Positions 1 to 6,373 of a stretch of DNA of 6,490 nucleotides are shown piece after piece. The notes under the pieces were generated by a model. The model was not told the origin of the DNA, searched no databases, and saw nothing but the letters and a program-made list of their open reading frames with translations. Position 1 is the stretch's first letter. Every line of letters begins with the position of its first letter. The position numbers and the translations under genes were made by a program. The stretch is from Albimonas sp051747505 (GTDB lineage: Bacteria > Pseudomonadota > Alphaproteobacteria > Rhodobacterales > Rhodobacteraceae): assembly GCA_051747505.1 (NCBI GenBank), contig JBNJGE010000207.1:1-6490 (forward strand). The letters are read 5' to 3'.

Positions 1-1
1 G

Positions 2-772
2 GCGCCGGCGATCGCGCATTACGAGATCTCGGGGCGCCGCGCGACGCTCAGGCCCGGGATCGAGGCGGTGGCGGTGGTCGGCTCGGTCGTGGCGCACGCT
101 TTCGCGGGGCCGGGCGGGCCGGAGAGCCTGGCCGAGGCGGAGCGCATCGCAACGGGGCCGGAGGGCTCGCCCTCACACGCGCTGGCGGTGGCGGCGGCGG
201 CCTGGGGGGCGGCGGCGCCGGAGATCATCCCGCTGGCGGATTCCTCCGCCGCGACGGCGGCGGCGGCGATCGAGGCCGGGGGCGCGGACGCGGCGCTGGT
301 GCTGGCGGAGCCCGGGCGGGCGGATCTGCGCGCGGCGCTGGGCGGGCCGCGGATGCGGGTGATCGATTCGGCGAGCTGGTGGCGGGGCTCGGCCCGGCTC
401 GCCCTGCCATTCCTGCGCCCCGCGCGGGTCCCCCCGGGCCTCTACGGGAAGGACGAGGCCGGGGCGCCGGCGGTGGCGATGCAGCTGACGCTGGCCGGAC
501 CCGCGCCGCCGCGGCTGACGGCGCCGGCGCGCCACGGGCCGAGCGTCTATGCCGCGGACGCGCTGCCGATCACCGACGCGGTGGTGCGCCGGCTGAACGC
601 GGCGCTGGGGCCCGGGGAGGCGGTGGGGCCGCATCTGCGCGCGGCGGCGGTCATCGCGCCGGGCACGCCGCGCGAGCGGGCGGAGGTGAACCCAAACCCG
701 GACCGGGCGGTCCTGTCGGTGCTGATCTTCGGCTTCCTGGGCTGGACGGCCTGGCTCTACGCGCGGGCGTGA
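2..772 (+). CDS. Membrane-anchored TAXI/NMT1-like solute-binding protein, C-terminal part (5' end outside window)
   Basis: The frame is open from the left edge to a TGA at 770-772, giving 256 visible residues with no convincing start, so the gene begins outside the window. The GTG at 68 is only an internal valine. The segment S-L-A-E-A-E-R-I-A-T-G-P-E-G-S, followed by an Ala-rich helix, a G-G-A-D-A-A-L-V stretch and then V-P-P-G-L-Y-G, follows the pattern of TAXI-family TRAP solute-binding proteins: a G-P-E-G-S ligand loop, an A-L-x-x-G-x-I-D-A-A-F strand and an L-P-x-G-x-Y motif. The last 20 residues are a hydrophobic helix (roughly residues 239-253) ending in a short basic tail, which suggests a C-terminal membrane anchor. 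If this is right, it binds a small organic solute outside the inner membrane. The family call is from motif memory and is moderate; another type-2 periplasmic binding protein is possible. That it is a real gene is much surer. It converges on degP. Confidence 0.58.
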   Translation, partial: APAIAHYEISGRRATLRPGIEAVAVVGSVVAHAFAGPGGPESLAEAERIATGPEGSPSHALAVAAAAWGAAAPEIIPLADSSAATAAAAIEAGGADAALVLAEPGRADLRAALGGPRMRVIDSASWWRGSARLALPFLRPARVPPGLYGKDEAGAPAVAMQLTLAGPAPPRLTAPARHGPSVYAADALPITDAVVRRLNAALGPGEAVGPHLRAAAVIAPGTPRERAEVNPNPDRAVLSVLIFGFLGWTAWLYARA

Positions 773-780
773 GGGCATGA

Positions 781-814
781 AAACGGCCCGCCGCGCGGGG
801 ACGCGGCGGGCCGG
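781..814 (-). terminator. Rho-independent terminator of degP
   Basis: A perfect 12-bp GC-rich stem (arms 785-796 and 803-814, six-base loop) is followed on the minus strand by TTTT (784-781), 24 bases after the degP stop. The U-run is short but stands out in such GC-rich DNA. Only the minus strand has the U-run, so it is oriented for degP. The stem may also slow transcription arriving from the plus-strand gene ending at 772. Confidence 0.75.
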
Positions 815-837
815 AGCGCGGGGCGCGCGGGGGCGCC

Positions 838-2322
838 TTACTCCTCGAGGCTCAGCGCGATGAAGCGCAGATCGCCCTGGGAGGAGACCAGCAGAAGGAC
901 CGACTTGCGGCCCGACTCGCGGGCCTTCTCCACCTGCTCCACCACCGCGCGGGGGGTGGCGACGGGCTCCTGCGCGACCTCGACGATCACGTCGCCGGGA
1001 CGCAGGCCCTTGGTCGCGGCGGGGCTGTCGCCGGCGATCTCCTCGATCACCACGCCCTGAATGTCCTCGGCGAGGCCGAGGGCCTGGCGGGCCTCGGCGT
1101 CCAGCGGGGCGAGCGTCATGCCCAGGGTCTCGGCGCCCGGCTCCCCGGAGGGGGCGGGCACGGCGGCGTCCATGGCGGGCTCGTCTTCCTCCAGCCGGCC
1201 GAGGGTGACCTGCAGGCTGATGCGCTCGCCCTTGCGCAGGACCTCGAGGGGGACCTCCTTGCCGACCTCCGTTTCGGCGACCATGCGGGGCAGCTCGCGC
1301 ATCTCGGGCACCTTGCGGCCGTCGAAGCTGAGAATGACGTCGCCCTGCCGCAGGCCGGCGGCGTCGGCGGGGCCCTCCTCGACCACGGAGGCGACGAGGG
1401 CGCCGGCGGCCTCGTCCATGCCGAGGCTCTCCGCGATCTCCGGCGTGACGGACTGGATCTGCACGCCCAGCCAGCCGCGGCGGGTGGTGCCGTATTCCAT
1501 GAGCTGCTGCACGACCGGCTCGGCGATGTCGGCGGGCACGGCGAAGCCGATGCCGATGGAGCCGCCGGTGGGCGAGATGATGGCGGTGTTCACGCCCACG
1601 ACCTCGCCGTCGAGGTTGAAGAGCGGGCCGCCCGAATTGCCGCGGTTGATGGCCGCGTCGGTCTGCAGGAAGTCGTCATAGGGGCCGGCGTTGATGTCGC
1701 GGTTGCGCGCCGAGATGATGCCGGCGGAGACCGAGCCGCCCAGGCCGAAGGGGTTGCCGATGGCCAGCACCCAGTCGCCCACGCGCGCGGCGTCGGAGTC
1801 GCCGAAGCCGACATGGACGAGGTCCTGCTCGGGCTCCACCTTCAGGAGCGCGATGTCGGTCTTGGGGTCGGTTCCGACCAGCTCGGCGTCCAGCGAGGCG
1901 CCGTCGGGGAAGTTCGCCTTGATCTCGTCGGCGCCGTCGATGACGTGGTTGTTGGTCACGATGTAGCCGTCGGCCGAGATCACGAAGCCCGAGCCCAGCG
2001 AGCGGCGCGGGCGGACGGGGCCGCGCTCTCCGTCGCGGTCGCCGAAGAGCTCGGGGAACAGGTCGCGGAAGGGCGAATTCTCCGGCAGGCGCGGGCCCTG
2101 CGGACGGGAGGGCGCGGCGACCCGCTTGGTGGTGGAGATGTTGACCACCGCGGGGCTCAGCCGCTCCGCCAGGTCGGCGAAGCTGGCGGGCGCGCCGGCG
2201 GGCTGCTGGGCCAGCGCCGGGCCGGCCGGGGCCAGCGTCATGAGCGCGGCGAGCAGGGCCAGGGCCAGCGCCGCGACGGACGCCGGCTGCGCGCGACGGG
2301 GCCGGGGTGAGTTGGACAGCAC
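838..2322 (-). CDS. degP: Do-family periplasmic serine protease/chaperone DegP (HtrA, MucD-like)
   Basis: This 494-residue protein is a periplasmic ATP-independent endopeptidase that degrades or holds misfolded envelope proteins. A signal peptide fills residues 1-38: basic S-P-R-P-R-R, a long Ala/Leu core and an A-L-A cleavage site before QQ. The trypsin-like domain (about 45-275) carries the catalytic triad His126 (in T-N-N-H-V-I), Asp156 (in T-D-I-A-L-L) and Ser230 (in G-N-S-G-G-P). PDZ1 follows at about 283-375 (starting G-W-L-G-V-Q-I-Q) and PDZ2 at about 400-485 (L-R-P-G-D-V-I). Length and domain order are normal for the family. I chose the GTG start at 2322 because AGGAGG lies 8 bases upstream and the signal peptide follows directly. 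An in-frame ATG at 2445 would add 41 residues ahead of the signal peptide and cover the predicted promoter. It is the last gene of the hflK-hflC-DUF2065-degP row and probably also has its own stress promoter. Confidence 0.96.
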   Translation of the reverse strand: MLSNSPRPRRAQPASVAALALALLAALMTLAPAGPALAQQPAGAPASFADLAERLSPAVVNISTTKRVAAPSRPQGPRLPENSPFRDLFPELFGDRDGERGPVRPRRSLGSGFVISADGYIVTNNHVIDGADEIKANFPDGASLDAELVGTDPKTDIALLKVEPEQDLVHVGFGDSDAARVGDWVLAIGNPFGLGGSVSAGIISARNRDINAGPYDDFLQTDAAINRGNSGGPLFNLDGEVVGVNTAIISPTGGSIGIGFAVPADIAEPVVQQLMEYGTTRRGWLGVQIQSVTPEIAESLGMDEAAGALVASVVEEGPADAAGLRQGDVILSFDGRKVPEMRELPRMVAETEVGKEVPLEVLRKGERISLQVTLGRLEEDEPAMDAAVPAPSGEPGAETLGMTLAPLDAEARQALGLAEDIQGVVIEEIAGDSPAATKGLRPGDVIVEVAQEPVATPRAVVEQVEKARESGRKSVLLLVSSQGDLRFIALSLEE

Positions 2323-2330
2323 GTCGAAAT

Positions 2331-2336
2331 CCTCCT
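2331..2336 (-). promoter_or_regulatory. Shine-Dalgarno site that fixes the degP GTG start
   Basis: AGGAGG on the minus strand is 8 bases ahead of the GTG at 2322-2320. It is a near-perfect ribosome binding site and the main reason for preferring this GTG over the upstream in-frame ATG at 2445. Confidence 0.85.
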
Positions 2337-2378
2337 GCTGGTCGTCGAATGCCGGCGGCGTGGCCGCCTTGGCGTATG

Positions 2379-2403
2379 AACGCACGCCCTCAATCTGTGT
2401 TCC
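2379..2403 (-). promoter_or_regulatory. Predicted EcfG-type general stress promoter of degP
   Basis: The minus strand reads GGAAC (2403-2399), 16 bases, then CGTT (2382-2379). This is an exact match to the GGAAC-N16/17-CGTT consensus of the EcfG sigma factor in the PhyR-NepR-EcfG general stress response of alphaproteobacteria. It lies in the 141-bp gap between the DUF2065 gene and degP, on the right strand. Transcription would begin near 2370 and leave a leader of about 50 bases before the GTG. GGAAC is also the -35 element of RpoE-like ECF sigma factors, so another ECF factor remains possible. Confidence 0.65.
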
Positions 2404-2463
2404 CAGCGCCACGGCGCAAGCGATTCCGGCGCGCGGCGCGGTCACGGTCCGGGGAGCCGCCCG

Positions 2464-2646
2464 TCAACGGGCGAAGGTCAGGAGGGCTGTGCCAAGGATG
2501 GCGGCGGCGAGGCCGGCGTAGCGCAGCCGCTCGGGGCCGAGCTCGCGCATGGTCTCGAGCAGCCGCTCCATGCGGCCGGGGGCGATGGCCAGCAGCAGCC
2601 CCTCGGCCGTGAGGATGGCGCCCAGGGCGAAGACGAGATCACGCAT
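2464..2646 (-). CDS. DUF2065 family small inner-membrane protein (YjeT-like)
   Basis: This 60-residue protein has two hydrophobic segments, about residues 3-22 and 43-58. They are joined by a short polar stretch containing P-G-R-M-E-R-L-L-E-T-M and the L-G-P-E-R-L-R-Y-A-G-L pattern typical of DUF2065 (E. coli YjeT). Length and layout fit the whole family, so it looks intact. Its biochemical role is not known to me. In many proteobacteria members sit beside hflK and hflC, as here, where it follows hflC by 54 bp, so a link to the HflKC-FtsH membrane complex is a reasonable inference. The ATG at 2646 is preceded by GGGAAGG, a weak ribosome site lying unusually close to the start. Both strong hairpin sequence and a TTCCCGGGAA palindrome lie just upstream. 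Confidence 0.88.
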   Translation of the reverse strand: MRDLVFALGAILTAEGLLLAIAPGRMERLLETMRELGPERLRYAGLAAAILGTALLTFAR

Positions 2647-2666
2647 GGCCTTCCCGGGAACGGCGC

Positions 2667-2694
2667 GCGCGGCCGGGCGGGCGCCCGGCCGCGC
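2667..2694 (-). repeat. Perfect 12-bp inverted repeat between hflC and the DUF2065 gene
   Basis: The arms at 2667-2678 and 2683-2694 are exact reverse complements (GCGCGGCCGGGC against GCCCGGCCGCGC), separated by four bases. On the transcribed minus strand the hairpin begins 6 bases after the hflC stop and ends 20 bases before the DUF2065 start. No T-run follows, so a simple intrinsic terminator is unlikely. A 3' stabilising stem, partial attenuator or processing site fits better. The structure is seen directly; its role is inferred. Confidence 0.6.
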
Positions 2695-2700
2695 AGGGGG

Positions 2701-3705
2701 TCACTGAGACGCGGCGTCGGCGGCGGCGGGCCCGGCGGCGTCTTCCGTCTCCGGTGCGGCGGGGGTGGAGGCGGCGTCCTCGTCCGCGCCGCCGCCGCCC
2801 GACGACGCCTCCGGCGAGGCCTCCGCCTCGACCAGCGGCGCCGTGCCGGCGTCGAGATACTCGAAGAACTCGCTTTCCGGAGTGATCACGAGCATGGAGT
2901 TCTCGCCCTTGAGCGCCTCCTCATAGGCCCTCAGGGAGCGATAGAAGGCGAAGAACTCCTGATCGCGGCCGAAGGCGCCGGCGAAGACCTTGTTGCGCTC
3001 CGCCTCCGCCTGACCGCGGATGATCTCGCCCTCGCGCCGCGACTCGGACACGAGCTCGATGGCCTGGCGGTCGGCGTTGGCGCGGATGCGCTGGGCGGCC
3101 TCCTCGCCCCGGGCCCGCTCGTCGGCGGCCTCGCGCTGACGCTCGGACTCCATCCGCTCGAAGGTCGCCTGGAGGTTCTGCTGGGGCAGATCCACCCGGC
3201 GCAGGCGCACGTCCACGATCTCCACGCCGAGGTTCTGCGACTGCCCCCGCGCCGTGTCGCGGATGCGGGTCATCAGCGTGGCGCGCTCGTCCGAGAGGAT
3301 CTCGTCCGAGGTCACGGAGCCGAGCACCTCGCGCAGGCTGGCGTTCAGCACGCGCTCCAGCCGCGGCAGGGCCGCCAGCTCGTTGGAGACGGCCTGGCGG
3401 AAGCGCACCGGATCGGTGATGCGCCAGCGCGCGAAGGCGTCCACCACGAGGCGACGGTCGTCGATGGGCGTGACCTCGAGCTCCCGGCCCGCCAGCGGCA
3501 GGATGCGGTCCTCGTAAATGGCGACGCTCTGCACCAGCGGGATCTTGAAGTAGAGGCCGGGCTCCCGATAGCCCTCCTCCTTGCCGACCACCTGGCCGAA
3601 CTGGAGCTTCAGGGCCTGCTGGCGCTCGTCCACGATGAAGATCGAGTTGACGCCGAGAAACAGCAGGACGGCGAGGACGCCGATCAGGATGGGCAGCTTG
3701 CGCAT
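2701..3705 (-). CDS. hflC: HflC, SPFH/band 7 subunit of the HflKC modulator of FtsH
   Basis: This 334-residue protein has an N-terminal signal-anchor helix (about 4-24), then an SPFH/band 7 domain opening with V-D-E-R-Q-Q-A-L-K-L-Q-F-G and holding the P-G-L-Y-F-K-I-P motif at about 49-56. A charged, Ala/Glu/Arg-rich helix at about 175-245 is the coiled-coil stretch typical of the family. HflC pairs with HflK in a large cage in the inner membrane that encloses FtsH and limits or steers its proteolysis. The ATG at 3705 overlaps the hflK stop by one base (TGATG), pointing to translational coupling, and AAGGGGG lies 7 bases upstream. A GTG one codon earlier is also in frame. Residues about 292-334 form an Ala-, Glu- and Gly-rich acidic tail beyond the conserved domain, and are probably disordered. 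Confidence 0.96.
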   Translation of the reverse strand: MRKLPILIGVLAVLLFLGVNSIFIVDERQQALKLQFGQVVGKEEGYREPGLYFKIPLVQSVAIYEDRILPLAGRELEVTPIDDRRLVVDAFARWRITDPVRFRQAVSNELAALPRLERVLNASLREVLGSVTSDEILSDERATLMTRIRDTARGQSQNLGVEIVDVRLRRVDLPQQNLQATFERMESERQREAADERARGEEAAQRIRANADRQAIELVSESRREGEIIRGQAEAERNKVFAGAFGRDQEFFAFYRSLRAYEEALKGENSMLVITPESEFFEYLDAGTAPLVEAEASPEASSGGGGADEDAASTPAAPETEDAAGPAAADAASQ

Positions 3706-4883
3706 CACTTGGCCCCCTTTCGAAGCTCGTTGAGGGGCAGATAGGGCAGCACGCCCTGGCCGCCGGCCCCGCCGGTGACGCCGTCGCCGATCACGATCTT
3801 GTCGACGCCGCCGAGCACGCGCTCCATCGTCTCGATGTAGAGGCGCTTGCGGGTGACGTCCTTGGCGTTGCGGTACTCGTCGTAGATGGAGACGAAGCGC
3901 TGGGCCTCGCCCTCCGCCTCGTTGACGGTCCGGGCGGCGTAGCCCTCGGCCACCTGCACGAGCTGGGCGCTTTCGCCGCGCGCCTCGGCGAGGCGGCGGT
4001 TGGCGTAGGCCTCGGCCTGGTTCTCCAGCCGCGCGCGGTCCTGCGAGGCGGCCTGCACGTCGCGGAAGGCGTCGATGACCTCGGCCGGCGGGTCGGCCTT
4101 GTCGAAGTTGACGCGGATGATGTTCACGCCCGCGTCGTAGCTGTCCAGCGTCTCCCGGATGCGGGACTGCACGGTCTGGGAGACCAGGGCGCGGTCGCGG
4201 TTGAGGATGGGCCCGAGCTGGGAGCGGCCGATCACCTCGCGCATGGCGGCCTCGGAGACCGCGCGGATGGTGGATTCGGGCTCGGCCAGGTTGAAGAGGA
4301 ACCGCGCGGGATCGGCGATGTTCCAGACCACCTGGTAGTCCACGTCCACGATGTTCTCGTCGCCGGTCAGGATCAGGCCGGCGTCGGTCTGGCGGCCGGC
4401 GGAGGTGTTCTCGCCGATGTTGATCACGTTCTCGCGCGTGACCGGAAGGACCTCGTGGGTCACCACGGGCCAGGGGGCGAAGTTCAGGCCGGGCTGGCCG
4501 ATTTCGGAGAATTCGCCGAACATCAGTTCGACCGACAGCTCCGAGTTCTCCACGGTGTAGAGCGAGGCCGCCAGCCAGGCGCCGACGACCGCGAGGCCGG
4601 CGATGGCCCAGCCGCCGCGGCCGAAGCCGGAGGGCAGGCCGGAGCCGCCGCCCCCGCCGCCGGAGCCGCCGCCGCCGAAGATCACCTTGAGCCGCTCGCG
4701 CCCCTGGCGCAGCAGCTCGTCCATGTCGGGGCCGTCGCCGCCCCCGCCGCCGGGGCCGCCGCCCCTGCCGGGGCCGCCGCCCCCGTTCGGACCGCCGCCC
4801 CAGGGGCCGCGGCCGCCGGAGCCGGTGTTCTTGTCCTTGCCCCCGCCGCCCCAGGGGCCGCCGGAGTTGTTGCTGAAGGGCAT
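3705..4883 (-). CDS. hflK: HflK, SPFH/band 7 subunit of the HflKC modulator of FtsH
   Basis: This 392-residue partner of HflC has a Gly/Pro-rich cytoplasmic N-terminus (about 8-82, with two G-P-W-G-G-G motifs), one membrane helix at about 91-110 and an SPFH domain from about 108. The domain includes P-G-L-N-F-A-P-W-P at 131-139 and the D-V-D-Y-Q-V-V-W-N-I-A-D-P strand at 180-192. A helical region at about 270-335 (E-A-Y-A-N-R-R-L-A-E-A-R-G-E-S-A) matches HflK. The ATG at 4883 gives the usual M-P-F-S-N-N-x-G-G-P-W-G opening. The in-frame ATG at 4946 would add 21 unrelated residues and place coding sequence over the predicted heat-shock promoter. GGAGG lies at 4901-4897, a rather long 13 bases from the ATG. 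The stop overlaps hflC. The Gly-rich part makes the DNA at about 4638-4862 strongly repetitive. Confidence 0.95.
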   Translation of the reverse strand: MPFSNNSGGPWGGGGKDKNTGSGGRGPWGGGPNGGGGPGRGGGPGGGGGDGPDMDELLRQGRERLKVIFGGGGSGGGGGGSGLPSGFGRGGWAIAGLAVVGAWLAASLYTVENSELSVELMFGEFSEIGQPGLNFAPWPVVTHEVLPVTRENVINIGENTSAGRQTDAGLILTGDENIVDVDYQVVWNIADPARFLFNLAEPESTIRAVSEAAMREVIGRSQLGPILNRDRALVSQTVQSRIRETLDSYDAGVNIIRVNFDKADPPAEVIDAFRDVQAASQDRARLENQAEAYANRRLAEARGESAQLVQVAEGYAARTVNEAEGEAQRFVSIYDEYRNAKDVTRKRLYIETMERVLGGVDKIVIGDGVTGGAGGQGVLPYLPLNELRKGAK

Positions 4884-4919
4884 GTCGCTCTCGATACCTC
4901 CGAAATGCACGCCGTCCAC

Positions 4920-4947
4920 AGATGGGCCCCGCAGGGAGGCGTTCAAG
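4920..4947 (-). promoter_or_regulatory. Predicted sigma-32 (RpoH) heat-shock promoter of hflKC
   Basis: The minus strand reads CTTGAA (4947-4942), 15 bases, then CCCATCT (4926-4920). This matches the sigma-32 consensus, CTTGAA and CCCATnT at a compatible spacing. It lies in the 97-bp gap between gor and hflK. Transcription would start near 4913, about 30 bases before the ATG at 4883 and downstream of the rejected ATG at 4946. A sigma-32 link suits hflKC, because FtsH, whose activity they modulate, degrades sigma-32 in E. coli. Confidence 0.68.
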
Positions 4948-4980
4948 TGGACGGTTCTCCCGCCGGCGCGGCCCGCCCCG

Positions 4981-6333
4981 TCAGGCGGCGGGCGCGCGCA
5001 TGGTGACCAGCTCCTCCGCCGCCGTCGGGTGGACGGCCACGGTGCGGTCGAAGTCCTCCTTGGTCGCGCCCATCTTCAGGGGGATGGCCGCGAGCTGGAT
5101 CATCTCGCCGGCGCCGTGGCCGACGATGTGCACGCCCATCACGCGGCGATCCGCCCTGTTCACGATCAGCTTCATCAGCATCCGCTCGTCGCGCCCCGAG
5201 AGCGTCGCGAGCATGGGGCGGAAGGCGGCCCTGTAGATCTCCACCTCCGCCTCGGCGCGGGCCTGCTCCTCGGTCAGCCCGACGGTTCCGATCTCGGGCT
5301 GGGTGAAGACGGCGGTGGCGACCAGCGCGTGGTCGGCCGGGGTGGGATTGCCCGCGAAGACCGTCTCGGCGAAGGCGGCGCCTTCGCGGATCGCCACCGG
5401 GGTCAGGGCGAGGCGGTCGGTGACGTCGCCCACGGCGTGGATGGAGGGCACGGCGGTCGCGGAATACTGATCGACGATCACCTCGCCGCGGGGTCCCAGC
5501 GGCACGCCGGCGGCCTCCAGCCCGAGGCCCTGCGTGTTGGGCACGCGGCCGGTGGCGTAGAGGACGCAGTCGGCCGGGATCGCGGCGCCGTCATGGAGGG
5601 TGACGCGCAGGCCGTCCCCGTCCTCCTCGATGCTCTCCACGGTGGTGTTAAGGCGGAAGTCCACGCCCTTCTTCGCCATCTCGGCCGCGACATGGTCGCG
5701 GAGCTCGTCGTCGAAGCCGCGCAGGATCTGCGGGCCGCGGTAGATCTGCGAGACGGTCAAGCCGAGGCCGTTGAAGATGCCGGCGAACTCGCAGGCGATG
5801 TAGCCCCCGCCCACGATCACCACGCGCCGGGGCTGGCTGGGCAGCTCGAACACGTCATTGGAGGTGATGGCGTGGTGGGAGCCGGGGAAGTCGGGGACGT
5901 AGGGGGTCCCGCCGGTGGCGATGAGGATGTGGCGGGCCGTGATCTCGTGGCCGTGGGAGGCGAGATGGACGGTGTTGGGGCCGGTGACGGTGGCGCGGGT
6001 GCGGTGAAGCTCCACCCCCGCGGCGTCGAGGTTGCGGGCGTAGGCGCCCTCCAGCCGGGCGATTTCCGTGTCCTTGCTGGCGATCAGCTTCGACCAGTCG
6101 AACGAGGTCTCCCCCACGCTCCAGCCGAAGCCGGCGGCGTCCTCGAACGCCTCCGAGAACTGGGAGGCGTAGACCATCAGCTTCTTGGGCACGCAGCCGC
6201 GGATCACGCAGGTGCCGCCGAATCGGTGCTCCTCCGCGATCGCCACGCGGGCGCCGGCCTGCGAGGCCATGCGCGCGGCGCGCACGCCGCCCGAGCCGCC
6301 GCCGATCACGAACAGGTCGTAGTCGTGGGTCAT
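4981..6333 (-). CDS. gor: Glutathione-disulfide reductase (NADPH, FAD)
   Basis: This 450-residue cytoplasmic flavoenzyme reduces glutathione disulfide with NADPH. The FAD-binding G-G-G-S-G-G-V-R-A-A lies at 11-20. The redox disulfide is Cys42/Cys47 in G-G-T-C-V-I-R-G-C-V-P-K-K-L. The NADPH-binding motif G-G-G-Y-I-A-C-E-F-A is at 175-184, with Arg199 and Arg205 in Y-R-G-x-x-x-L-R-G-F-D as the expected 2'-phosphate contacts. The second FAD motif with G-D-V-T is at about 295-305, and the catalytic His435-Glu440 pair is in H-P-T-A-A-E-E near the C-terminus. The C-V-I-R-G-C active site and Y-R-G loop are the form shared with plant and other alphaproteobacterial enzymes, unlike the C-V-N-V-G-C of E. 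coli. The specificity motifs favour this over lipoamide dehydrogenase, mercuric reductase or trypanothione reductase. The ATG at 6333 has AAGGGGAGG just upstream. It is 40 bp from rpiA with no terminator between, so the two are probably cotranscribed. Confidence 0.96.
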   Translation of the reverse strand: MTHDYDLFVIGGGSGGVRAARMASQAGARVAIAEEHRFGGTCVIRGCVPKKLMVYASQFSEAFEDAAGFGWSVGETSFDWSKLIASKDTEIARLEGAYARNLDAAGVELHRTRATVTGPNTVHLASHGHEITARHILIATGGTPYVPDFPGSHHAITSNDVFELPSQPRRVVIVGGGYIACEFAGIFNGLGLTVSQIYRGPQILRGFDDELRDHVAAEMAKKGVDFRLNTTVESIEEDGDGLRVTLHDGAAIPADCVLYATGRVPNTQGLGLEAAGVPLGPRGEVIVDQYSATAVPSIHAVGDVTDRLALTPVAIREGAAFAETVFAGNPTPADHALVATAVFTQPEIGTVGLTEEQARAEAEVEIYRAAFRPMLATLSGRDERMLMKLIVNRADRRVMGVHIVGHGAGEMIQLAAIPLKMGATKEDFDRTVAVHPTAAEELVTMRAPAA

Positions 6334-6373
6334 GCGCCTCCCCTTCGCGCGGGCCCGGAGCGGCCGCGCGCGT

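Noticed and set aside
173..778. A 201-codon minus-strand frame opposite the first gene.
   Set aside because: The product is almost entirely Arg, Pro, Gly and Ala. The plus-strand frame has more normal protein texture, a ligand-loop-like motif and a terminal membrane helix.
379..780. A 133-codon plus-strand frame overlapping the first gene in another frame.
   Set aside because: It is a Gly/Ala/Arg-rich shadow with no motif; the overlapping frame is the better gene.
1061..2310. Several plus-strand open frames of 90-206 codons opposite degP.
   Set aside because: They overlap a fully conserved protease gene, have Ser/Arg/Ala-biased composition and no family features, and lack clear ribosome sites.
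2323..2463. A sigma-70 promoter (TTGAGG, 17 bases, AAGGCG) in the gap before degP.
   Set aside because: The -10 element does not resemble TATAAT, and the exact GGAAC/CGTT pair in the same gap is far stronger.
4971..4993. A 7-bp inverted repeat across the gor stop codon, considered as a gor terminator.
   Set aside because: The stem is short with a nine-base loop and no T-run follows on the minus strand. Such repeats are common by chance at this GC content.
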